Of a DNA stretch of 42,500 nucleotides, positions 21,901 to 29,600 are shown piece after piece (position 1 is the stretch's first letter; every line of letters starts with the position of its first letter). The notes under the pieces are model-generated. The model had not been told where the DNA came from and did no database searches. It saw nothing but the letters and a program-made list of their open reading frames with translations. The position numbers were made by a program, and so were the translations under genes. Source of the DNA: Mesostigma viride (taxonomy: Eukaryota; Streptophyta; Mesostigmatophyceae; Mesostigmatales; Mesostigmataceae); assembly GCA_009746045.1 (NCBI GenBank), contig RPFO01000595.1:1486623-1529122 (forward strand). Reading direction: 5' to 3'.

Positions 21901-22194
21901 AGCTGACTCGTAAACAGCTCACTTTTTGTCAACAAAACCACGAGACGATGCAACACTACATCATAGTGTGGTATGACTTGCTAAGCGTATTCCAAACATG
22001 GTGAGGGGATTAATTGAAGTAGAGAGTCATCGAGGTAGACATCCAGCGTGCAACGAGCCCTGCATCACCCAATGCTGTGGACGTGACATGGAATCCTGGT
22101 GGAAGCGACCGCCTACCAGGTTGAGATTCTCAATTTTCTCGATCCCTTGGTGATGCAAGTCCAGCACATAGAGATTGGCCAGGTTGGATTCCTC
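8645..22194 (-). CDS. SDS22-type leucine-rich repeat protein, spliced, 5' end incomplete
   Basis: Fourteen GT-AG exons join in phase: 22194-22117, 20822-20767, 19854-19777, 19000-18896, 17183-17102, 16158-16093, 15662-15570, 14908-14840, 14211-14120, 13103-13008, 12152-12016, 11720-11439, 10517-10453 and 10201-8645 (TAG stop). They encode 951 residues. Residues 1-270 are about eleven 22-residue repeats of the SDS22 type (for example IRSIDLSFNRLASMSG, LKILDLSRNPISKLE, VLRLDFNKISSLSG). An LRR-cap-like end follows (YRRGVVAELPQLLMLDDYE, about residue 275). Residues 318-411 carry five GRPG(S/T) repeats. The last exon is a 518-residue Ser/Gly-rich tail with an acidic DDSSSSYSVEDDEDYD patch. Proteins of this class are scaffolds, many of them ciliary, but I cannot assign an orthologue. 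The residues before the first exon found were not located and should lie between 22195 and 23640. Confidence 0.85.
10299..10438 (+). repeat. 12-13 bp tandem repeat in LRR intron 13
   Basis: Units of the form GCAGCCCCTGTC change gradually to GCAACCCCTTTC and then GCCACCCCTTTT, about eleven units in all. On the transcribed strand this is a G-rich array just upstream of the last exon's acceptor at 10201. Confidence 0.75.
10608..10765 (-). repeat. Echoes of the exon-13 upstream boundary
   Basis: Segments at about 10608-10630 and 10742-10765 (GACATGCCATCGTTG..GCACAT and GACGTGCCATCGTTGAAGC) are degraded copies of 10524-10556, the sequence just upstream of the exon-13 acceptor. Both also share ACAGGACTT..GTCAGTC downstream. 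Confidence 0.55.
10850..11032 (-). repeat. Two echoes of the exon-12 donor boundary
   Basis: About 10855-10917 and 10960-11030 are a tandem pair (AGTGGCCT..CCA, ACAGAGGCCACA, CACCC..GTGCG). Their ends resemble 11428-11455, which holds the last codons of the Pro/Gly-rich exon and its donor (CTACACCCACCCGTGCGTGCG on the plus strand is split here as CTACACCCACC and GTGCGTGCG). Confidence 0.5.
11046..11379. mobile_element. TA-flanked foldback MITE, about 334 bp
   Basis: Terminal inverted repeats start CAGTCATTAcCGCgTTAAGTTGCG and end in the matching complement, each bordered by TA. A TA target duplication with CAGT-type ends points to a Tc1/mariner-like non-autonomous element. The inside carries further copies of GTTAAGTTGCG. 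It has no transposase frame. Related, shorter elements lie at 23207-23317 and 42011-42098. It sits in the LRR intron between exons 12 and 13. Confidence 0.7.
11801..11830 (-). repeat. Echo of exon-12 start
   Basis: This is a degraded copy of 11691-11720, the first codons of exon 12. The minus-strand reading gives ELKRAMGIRS here against EFKRKMGIKS in the exon. It lies 80 bases upstream of the real acceptor, inside the intron. Confidence 0.7.
11921..11942 (-). repeat. Echo of exon-11 donor edge
   Basis: The GGCACCCACCCATCTCTT block repeats 12006-12023, which spans the end of exon 11 and its donor (GTGGGT on the minus strand). The copy is 83 bases downstream in transcript order and keeps a GTGGGT donor. 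Confidence 0.6.
12471..12512 (-). repeat. Echo of exon-10 3' edge and donor
   Basis: The copy (GGGCAGCATGTACTCGG, CTCCATGTA, TTGCCAGTC) aligns with 12993-13038, the end of exon 10 and its GTACAT donor. The large compound microsatellite at 12522-12945 separates copy and source. Confidence 0.65.
12522..12945. repeat. Compound trinucleotide/hexanucleotide microsatellite, about 425 bp
   Basis: Ordered blocks are (AGCAGT)n, (GGCAGT)n, (AGCAGT)n, (CCGCAG)n, (CGC)n and (AGT)n. The long plus- and minus-strand frames across it (Val-Ala and Tyr/Cys/Gly runs) are artefacts of the repeat. It sits in the LRR intron between exons 10 and 11. Confidence 0.95.
13521..14048. repeat. 74-bp minisatellite, about seven units
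   Basis: Six nearly identical 74-bp units start GACATCAGGTCCAATATAGG (13521, 13595, 13669, 13743, 13817 and 13891). A diverged seventh lies at about 13977-14048. There are no unique spacers between units. The array is in the LRR intron between exons 9 and 10 and ends about 70 bases before exon 9. Confidence 0.95.
14277..14315 (-). repeat. Echo of exon-9 start
   Basis: This is a degraded copy of 14179-14215 that includes the acceptor region. The minus strand reads ELYLANTPIMSL here against ELYLANNQITSL in the exon. It lies upstream of the real acceptor. Confidence 0.75.
15020..15051 (-). repeat. Echo of exon-8 acceptor edge
   Basis: TTTAAGTCCAGTC..AACCTG..GGGC here matches TTGAAGTCCAGTCGG..AACCTGTTGGGC at 14888-14918, which spans the exon-8 acceptor. 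A shorter third copy (GCAAGTCCAAG) is near 14954. Confidence 0.6.
15335..15360 (-). repeat. Echo of exon-7 donor edge
   Basis: The ACACCCACATCAAGCTTTGC block copies 15562-15580, the end of exon 7 with its GTGGGT donor. Confidence 0.65.
16561..16735. repeat. 75-77 bp tandem repeat, with an inverted relative at 18.1 kb
   Basis: Two full units and a partial third start GGGTTGCCTCGCGAAGC and contain TACTGTACT, GACCCA..GGTCAC and TACTGGTCACTGCAGTG. A diverged inverted relative is at about 18083-18177. Pieces with similar words (CAGTGACCAGTA) occur near 30625. This looks like a small interspersed family. It lies in the LRR intron between exons 5 and 6. Confidence 0.7.
17018..17053 (-). repeat. Echo of exon-5 3' edge
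   Basis: The copy reads NLSRNPITKLD on the minus strand, against DLSRNPISKLE in exon 5 (17102-17183). The source is 17100-17137. It keeps a GT after the copied edge (GACGTAG). Confidence 0.75.
17415..17880. mobile_element. 466-bp element with 34-bp terminal inverted repeats
   Basis: Both ends begin TACCGTAGTGG and continue AGAATCTATTTACGAATAAT in inverted orientation. The 4-bp sequence TTGC flanks both sides (17411-17414 and 17881-17884). The interior has no transposase frame but has short complementary CCGGG-containing stretches. A 4-bp TTGC duplication does not fit the TTAA of piggyBac, and I cannot assign the superfamily. It is inserted in the LRR intron between exons 4 and 5. Confidence 0.75.
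18671..18870 (-). repeat. Echoes of exon-4 3' edge and donor
   Basis: The copy at 18671-18704 reads LRLDGDAYV on the minus strand, against LRLDGNAYV across the true exon-4 end. Two shorter copies of the flanking intron (ATAAAG..TATCAT..ACGTATGT) are near 18799-18820 and 18838-18867, next to the source at 18870-18895. Confidence 0.65.
18956..19143 (-). repeat. 94-bp adjacent tandem duplication across the exon-4 acceptor
   Basis: Unit 18956-19049 contains the exon-4 start and its acceptor. Unit 19050-19143 is an immediately adjacent, about 90% identical copy that also keeps an AG acceptor and part of the coding frame (LVNLQARFLNDSHI against LVNLQALFLNDNHI). Only the inner copy joins in frame to the rest of exon 4. 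Confidence 0.85.
19679..19710 (-). repeat. Echo of exon-3 3' edge
   Basis: The copy reads KLESITDLKR on the minus strand, against KLEQISDLKR in exon 3 (source 19776-19808). Its donor is degraded to GTTGG. Confidence 0.75.
20190..20345. repeat. Tandem repeat of about 32-40 bp, roughly five units
   Basis: Units carry AAACCAT..A.AAACAAGCCAAGCAG followed by TTA.AGTA or a variant. It lies in the LRR intron between exons 2 and 3. Confidence 0.6.
20436..20460 (-). repeat. Echo of exon-2 donor edge
   Basis: GGACCCGGACATGCTTGCCAGGC resembles 20758-20781, the exon-2 end with its donor. The donor GT is lost in this copy. Confidence 0.5.
20889..20934 (-). repeat. Echo of exon-2 body
   Basis: The minus strand reads VPNTGRVDLSLNLL here against VPNIRSIDLSFNRL in exon 2. 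The copy is upstream of the real exon and begins after a CAGTGCC context similar to the acceptor. Confidence 0.75.
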
Positions 22195-22238
22195 CTGTGC
22201 AGCCAGCCGCTGTTGTTATAGTTTGTGTTTATTTGTAG

Positions 22239-22565
22239 ATTGCCATTATAGTTGTTTGCAAGCAGACCACAGTTCAAGAAAGAGAGAAGGACCACATCGC
22301 GTCAGGACGCCGTCACGATTATTCACATCATGGGGAATCCGAACGTTTGTACTTCGCTTTGCCGAGTGCGATGGCAACTGTAGCTGCCAATGCTGGGCTA
22401 GAGTATGATACGGACTTGGGATATTTCTTGAAATTCGGCAAGAAGCCAACAAAGCAAGGGCACATCTTGGTGCAAGGTATTGCTGAGGGTGCCCGTTTGA
22501 CTGTGTTCCCTTTATTTCCGCTGGGATTGGCCAACGTGGCGACTTGTGTTCATGACATACAATGA
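22239..22565 (+). CDS. Unidentified open frame, no ATG at its start
   Basis: After a TAG at 22236-22238 the frame is open for 108 codons to TGA 22563-22565. The only early ATG is at about 22371. The part from about 22335 looks like a folded protein: ESERLYFALPSAMATVAANA, then LEYDTDLGYFLKFGKKP and GARLTVFPLFPLGLANVAT. I do not recognise the family. Codon use lacks the strong GC3 bias of the neighbouring genes, which suggests foreign or element-derived DNA or an unrelated gene fragment. Its stop overlaps the ATG of the next frame (ATGA). Confidence 0.3.
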   Translation: MAIIVVCKQTTVQEREKDHIASGRRHDYSHHGESERLYFALPSAMATVAANAGLEYDTDLGYFLKFGKKPTKQGHILVQGIAEGARLTVFPLFPLGLANVATCVHDIQ

Positions 22566-22942
22566 ACAAAACCACATCCAAATGCGAATCAAAGCCCAAT
22601 TACCCTGGCAGTGTTCGCAAGAAACAACGCAATGCGGGCACTTACTATGTCATTTTCGGTCAATCCTCTCGGCTTAGACATTTTGCTGCCTTCAAATCAA
22701 CTTGTCAAGCTGCTAGAATAGCAGCGCCAGAGGGTGTGAGCTCAAGCTAGCTGTTATTGAATCTGGACACCCAAGTCCGTCTGCTTCAGCTTAATAGCTC
22801 ATCTTGTCCACCCACATTCCGTTCCATAATTAGCTCAATTACGTTCCCGACATCGTACGTGTTAGCCAAATGGGGCTTTCCTTCACAGATGGATCAGGCA
22901 GTCCGCACGCCTAAGATTAAAAAACACATTCACGAAGCTTGA
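22562..22942 (+). CDS. Unidentified frame overlapping the previous one by ATGA, with one in-frame TAG
   Basis: ATG 22562 opens a basic 62-codon protein (MNKTTSKCESKPNYPGSVRK start) ending in TAG 22748-22750. The same frame then stays open for 63 more codons to TGA at 22940-22942 (LNLDTQVRLLQLNSSS, later KKHIHEA). Either two short proteins or one protein broken by a single stop is possible. The ATGA overlap with the upstream frame is unusual for this genome and resembles compact virus or element genes, but no family is recognised. Confidence 0.25.
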
Positions 22943-23206
22943 AATTCTGGAATATAAAATTACGTATCGGCAAAGATCAAGTCGATTAAGGATGCATCAC
23001 TACAGTGCATGGATTGCTCTGTTACGCACATAGCTATGGCGTCCGGCTTGGACGTCAGACTCAAGTGAAGTCTAGCCGTATGTGACGTACGTATGCACAC
23101 ATGGATTTCGTTTCCCCAAATGCGTATACATATACATCGGGGCGCGCAGCCGGCCAGCCGCAGGTACGTTTAGTATGTCAGCAGAAGATACTGATGTCCG
23201 TGTGCT

Positions 23207-23317
23207 TACAGGACCGTCAGTCACGCCTGAAGTTGGCTTAAGTTGTGTTCACGCCTGAAGTTGGTTTCATTCCCTAAGGTAAACCCTACAAACAAACTTA
23301 AGACGTGAATTACCGTA
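23207..23317. mobile_element. TA-flanked MITE, about 111 bp
   Basis: Ends are TACAGgaccgtcagTCACGC and, inverted, TACGGTAATTCACG, followed inside by (C)TTAAGTT. The inside repeats TTCACGCCTGAAGTTGG. It shares the terminal pattern of the elements at 11046-11379 and 42011-42098, but is more diverged. It is about 330 bases upstream of the UVSSA start codon. Confidence 0.5.
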
Positions 23318-23650
23318 GTTGACTCGTGAGTCATGGCGTTCTGCCACCTGGGCGACAACAACGTGGCAACATTTTTCTTCCCGTAGCTTTTGATTGTAGC
23401 GCATGGTTTACCTAGAGCTCGCTTTTTTCATGGATCCCTTCGTATACATATTGCTGAGCATAGCGCGCTGTTAGAGCATTCGCTTATTGAAATGCCTATT
23501 TCTGCGATTGCGGACAGCGCAAGGGTCGCTAGCATCAGAATCTCCCAGTCGTTTCGGTCTTGAATAACGAGGTTCAATGGCGGATGTCGTCTGTGCAAAT
23601 TATTTCGCGTTTGTTGGTTTTAGTTAGACAAGATACGTAGTGGGGTGGCG

Positions 23651-26600
23651 ATGGATTTAGCTGTTCGTAACCACCTAAGAGCCCTGGTACAGGAAGTGAC
23701 ATCGCATGGTGAAAAGCCGTTGGATGAGGGAGCGCTTTCGGAAATAAAAAAGATAGCTCGTGCTTCTGTCGAGAATGTGGCTCTTGTATTTGAACTAATT
23801 CAGGAAAGGTTGCGAGTGGACCATGCCCAGGTTAGTTCCAAAAACCGCTGCCCCTCATCCTCACCCGTAATGTGCATGCCGGGCTGGGGTACGACACTGC
23901 CGGCTGTCAATTTACTAATAAGGTTTGAATTTTTGTGCTACAAAACCTTCGCGGTCACTACTTGTCGTTGTCTCCAGAAAGCTTTCCTTGGTATCAACCC
24001 GGTATCGATATCGGTAACAACCGCGGTATCGGTAGCAAGCTTTCCTCGGTATCAACCCAAAGGCATGATGTCGGTGCTTTTGTATTGGGAACTGCATCGT
24101 TATACCGGCGCCTTTATACTGTCAACGGCAACAGGTCCGCTATCAAGCACTGCTCCTCGCGGACGTCCTGTTCATGCGCTCCAAGGCGTTCCGGGACCTG
24201 GTCGTTCCCTGGTTCGCGCCCTTCTTGGAGCTGACTACGGGCATCCGCACCGAGACGCCGCTCCCGCTGCCGAAGTCCTCGGCGGCCGCGTTGCGATCGA
24301 CAGCAGTCGAGCTGATCGAGAAATGGGACCGGGCGTACGGCGTCTACTACAAGCAGGTAGGCTGCCTGTGTTGGCGTGCCTGCCTGCCTGCCTGCCCGCC
24401 CGCCCGCCCGCCCGCCCGCCCGCCCGCCCGCCCGCCCGCCGCCCGCCCCCGCCCGCCCGCCCGCCCGCCGCCCGCCGCCCCCGCCGCCCGCCCGCCCGCC
24501 CGCCGCCCGCCCGCCCGCCCGCCCGCCCCGCCCGCCCGCCCGCCGCCCGCCCGCCCGCCTGCCCGCCCGCCCGCCCGCCTGCCTGCCTGCCTGCCTGCCT
24601 TGAGCGTTTTTGTGCTTGTGTTTCTGTGCATGCTTGCCCATGACCGCGTGCAATTATACCCAGACTATGCCACAGCATAGCACCATCTTCAACATCTGAT
24701 GTCTTAGGAATGTGTCATGGGCAGAACCGCTGCTTCGTTAATTGGGACACTATTGTTACATAAAGCATGTCGGGGCCATTGCGACGTCAACTCCCCAACA
24801 GCCCCAAACTTGCATCCGGCACCTCCCTGCACCCCTCAGCGGATCCACTCACATTCCAGTAGCTTCAAGTATTGAGCTTGTGCTTCTAGCTGCCCGTATT
24901 GAGACGGTATCCGGGGCTCCGTTCATGTTGTCAGATGCTCCATACTTGCCATTGTTAACACGCTGCTCTGCACGGGGCACGCTCGCCCTTGGGCCTTGGC
25001 CAGTGGCTACGAGCTGATGGAAAGCCAGGTCTTGTTGCAACAACTGAGAACTGCACTTGTCGATCGCTCCTTGCTGTCATTTTTTTTTTCTTGAATAAAA
25101 CCAAAACCATGCCTCACCCCAGGTGATTAACTCATAATTTTTTTTTCGGGGGGGGGGCGTTTTTTTTTTAATAAAAAATATTTTAACACGTTCCTCCCCA
25201 GGTCACGCTCGGCCTTCGTTACCTGCGCGACAAGCTGAGACACGAACTGCCCAGCGCAGCACGCCGGTCCGATGCTAATTATAGCAACAACAACAATAAC
25301 TCAAACGACCGCCTCCGCTCCCCCTCGGACCGTACGCGCGCCAGCAGCCACAGTTCCGCACACGCAGGTGGCTCTACCAGCGTGCCGGCGCGCGTGTCGG
25401 CGCAGGAGAGGGAGCGAGAGGCGAGGGCGGAGCGCACGCGGCAGCTATTCCGGGCAAAGTTCGAGGAGGCCAGGGTGGCGTTCCCCCGCCAGGTGGCAGA
25501 GGTGGAGGCGCTGCTGCGGCAGATGGTGCGTACGTGGTAGCCTATATGCTACTGGCTATAGTGAAATGTTGTCTGATTGATAGTGAGCTCGTGATGCAGA
25601 AAGTGGTAATCGTGGCCGAGGTGGGTGCTGTTGAGGCAGATGGTGGGTTCCATGAGCTTACTACTTCATAATTATACCCACCCATCTGGTACTGGAAATA
25701 GTGATCGCGATGGAGGTGGGCGTGTTCTTGAGGCAGATAATGCGTCTGGGAGCATATGACGCTGCTTATAATGACCCTATGGTATATAACGAAACATAAT
25801 GACCCCATAGTATATAATGATGTAGCATGACCCTATGGTATATAATGACTTATCATGACCCTATGGTATATAAAGATATAGCATGACCCTATGGAATATA
25901 ACGATACATAATGACCCTATGGTATGTAATGATACTCTACTATGTAATGATATACTACATGTATGACCTTATGGTATATACTGATATATAATGGTATAGC
26001 AGTATAGTGACCTTATGGCTTGTACGGTTTTGATGACGGGGAGGTGGGCGTGCGGTTGCGGCGGGCGGTGTGTCTAGGAGCTGCAAGGAAACAATGGGAC
26101 AGGCGACCCAGGCACACATGCACGCATGCCTATATGCCAGCGGCCAATATGATTTTGTCTCTGTGATCTGTCATTCATGTTAGTGTTGTTGTTATTATTA
26201 TTATTCTTACATTATTATTATTACTATTCTTATGATTAGAGCACTAGTAGCATTGTAGTATTGACTTTTTTTCTAGCAGGGATGGAGTGACTCGTGTGTG
26301 CCATTGCGACAGGATTGCGGCTGGCCATGTCGTCTACAACTGCTACGTATAGTGACCACTTAGTCCGTGCCATTTTCGCGTAAATTGGTGCGAAACACGA
26401 TTGCAAAGCAACACTTTGCAAAGCTGCTTTTGTGTACACTTTTGCAAAGCCTTTGCCCTCACCTCGCAATATTTGGCACTAACAGCCAGAAGGTTTCATC
26501 CATGCTGTCATCCGGCTCCCACCGGTAGCATGAGCAAGATGGAATGCATCAGCGTGCGTCAGACTTACTGTTGACAACTTGGGTATCTGTTCCTATTTGG

Positions 26601-29600
26601 AATATGTTACAGCAGTATTAAATGTATGTATGCACTACTCTACATTCTTGTTGGAATATATCATATCTTATGTCACCCCCGCCATTAATACGCTCCATGC
26701 ATCAGATAAAATTCTTCGCCATGCGTGTTTGGTGTTTAAATGGATGTGGAATTCATAATGCTGCCACGCATTGCTCTCCGTTGATGCCGCCCCCCACCGC
26801 TCTCCACAATGCAGGCGGAGTGTTTCGACATCCTGGTGCCGTCCGTTGAAGCCGATGCTTCTCCAGAGACCTCCCCTCACCAACTGGTCAGCCTTGGCCA
26901 ACGTGATGGCAGATTGTTTGCCGACGGCGGGGCAGAGGCGACAACTTTTCCTGAGGGCGGTTACGGCAGCGATGGTGCCAACACACCGATACACAGTGTC
27001 GGCGATTTTGACGACGAAGAAGAAAGTACGCCCATTCATGGCTCTGGCCCAAGTACTCCGATACATAATTCTGGCGGCGGTACTCCAATCCATGCTTTTG
27101 GCGCTGGCAGAGAGACGCCGGTTCTTAATCCTCATTCTTGTGGAGACGCTCCGGTACATGATTCTGGCGGAGTTACAGCCATACGCGATCCCCTCGGAGG
27201 CGATGCATCGGTCCCTGAGGGCAAGGGTGGGGCCAGGGAGACCCACTCGCTTCTTTCGGAAGAGGGCGGGCGTGGTGGCGATATAGCGAAAAGCAGAGGC
27301 GGCGCAGGGGATGGGGCAGGCCTTGGCAAGGACGCGGGCTCTTTTCGGGATGCCCTATTCAGCAAGGAAGCGAGGCAAGGAGGCGACAAAGAGGCCAAGA
27401 GCAGAGGCGAAGGCAATGGGCAAGCATCGACTAAGCAACGTGGCAAGGATGAGGGCCCGGGAGGTGATAGAGTGGCCAAGGGACAACACGGCAACGGCCA
27501 AGATGACAAAGTGGCAAAGAGCGGAGGCCAAGACGGTGGGCAAGATTCGGCCATGCAACAACGAGGCAACGGCCAGGGACAAGTGTTGACCCAGCAAGGA
27601 GGCAAGGGTCACGACGACAGGGGGCGCAGGGGACAAGTGGCGGATGGTGGTGAGAGGCAACTTTGGAAGGGGGCAGATGGCGGCAGTGTTCTGGCGTTGA
27701 GCGGGCGCGTGGGGCCTGAGGTGGAGATTGACATCGACATGGTGAGCGGTCCCTATCCACGATATAGTGTGCAGGTAGTATATAGTTGAAGTTGTTGAAC
27801 CAATGGGGAGCAGTTGGCGACTTAACGCCCCAACTGCCATTAGGCTGCCTCTTACCTTATTCGTCCTTGCATACACTTCCTCAATGCTCGCCCCTGTAAT
27901 CCTTGCAGCCGGACGCACCCCTTGCATTCTGCCCTCTGGTTGCCATACATATTTCCATTGCATTTTCTCGATACTCGACACCATGATGCTTGCAGTCGGA
28001 CGACCCCCTTGCCACGGTCACGCGGGACAACGCGGTCGTCTTCCAAGCATTGCGCGACGCGCGGGCGGTGGCCCTGAAGGAGCTGCTGCCGGCACTCAAG
28101 AGCACCATCACGGTGCTCACGCGCGCCGACCCCGAGGTAAAATTTGTCATTTCTGTTATAGTTACTGGTATAGGTAAAAATAGCCACTATTTTTAGCCAC
28201 TGCTATACCTGTCGCTATTCCGCTGCTGCCAGCATCATGGTGTTGACGCACATCGACTACGTCGTGAAGTGCCACGTCTTTTATTGCTATGTCTGCAGCT
28301 GTGATTACAGTGCTGGTTGCTGCCGCTGTTGTAGCACGCTGCCAGCATTCGAAAGCACCGTCGCTGTACTCATGCGCTCCAACCCCAAGGTAAACTAAAC
28401 TGGTATTAAGTCAGAGCCACTTTTATTGCTCCTGTTTAGTTACGATTATAGCTGCTATCACTGCCATTATTGTAGCTATGGGTGCAATGGTAGAGTTGAA
28501 GGTTCCCTAAGTGCTACCCATGTGACACCATCACGTGCTCTCAATTTCATTTTATTTAATGGTAGCTGCTGCCTCCGGGGGAGAGATCATTGCTGCCTCA
28601 TGGTGTTTGGTTTTTCATTATTGCTCCCCCGTCCATTGCAGTGCTAGATGTAGGAGTGCATGTGCCTGCTGCCACAACGCCCAAAGGTGAATTAGTGCTC
28701 AACACTTTCGCAATCCACCCCCCATGGTAGCTAGTCACTTGCTGTCTGTCATAGCAACCATGGTATGCAGCATCAAGCTAGTTCGCCGATATAGCACCCG
28801 TTGGAAAGGTAGATTACTTTTTATGACGCTGTTTGCCTGCTTAGTTTGAAACGTGGATTGCTTTTTAAAGCATGAATGGAGCATGGAGCATGAAGCTTTA
28901 TGGAATGTGGTGGAAAGTTCTTGAACTCTACAAATGAATTAATGGAGTAGGCACAGCAAGTTCATGGAACCTTTTGTAGCTTTAATCGAGGTTTCAGGAA
29001 AGTTTGTGAAACCTTGTGGAGCTTTGTGGAACCTTGGGGTAACATTTTGCGCCAGATAGGCAGCGACGTGGCCATGTCCAAGCATGGGAAACTTTGTGAA
29101 ACCAAGTTGCTTGAATGTAACGTCCGTTGAACTTTATTGAAGAGTTTGTGGAGCTTCGCGAAACGCTGTGAAACGTTGCGTGCCTTGTGAAACCTCGTGC
29201 GCCTTGCGCAACGCCGGACGCCAGATCGCAAGCGACATGGGCGCCCGCAATTCCATGCTCCGGTCCGCGATCGACGCCCGCAACGCCCTGCAGGGTGCCC
29301 TGGAGAAGTGCGAGGAGCTGCTCGGGGCCGCCGAGGACGCCTCCGGTGCCGACACGTCGAGCCTCACCGCAGGCGCCGCCACCGGTCCCATCAATGGGAA
29401 GGCCAATAAGGGCGGTTTTACCGATGGCTTCACTGCAACCGCTGGTGGCGGTGACGAGGACATTGGCAGCTGGGAGGATGATGTGGAGTGGGAAGATGTG
29501 GGGCCGGGGGAAGGGGAGGGAGGGAGAATATGGCCGACACCAAACGAAAGAGAAGGGGGGTCCCAAGGAACCGCGACGCGGATGCAACCAACACAACGTG

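Larger units (their letters stand above)
22195..23650. promoter_or_regulatory. Divergent intergenic region between the LRR gene and UVSSA
   Basis: UVSSA starts at 23651 (plus). The LRR gene must start somewhere in this interval (minus), since exon 22117-22194 begins with an acceptor. No clear first exon, TATA box or initiator could be fixed. The interval also contains a compact set of plus-strand frames (22239-22942) and a TA-flanked MITE (23207-23317). Confidence 0.4.

Noticed and set aside
8645-22194. Assignment of the LRR gene to LRRC56/ODA8, DNAAF1 or LRRC9
   Set aside because: The number of repeats and the tail do not match any of these clearly. A domain-level name is all the sequence supports.
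24114-24680. Several Pro/Ala/Arg/Gly-rich frames on both strands
   Set aside because: They are read-throughs of the CCCG/CCTG array. Only the UVSSA exon 24135-24356 in this span is real.
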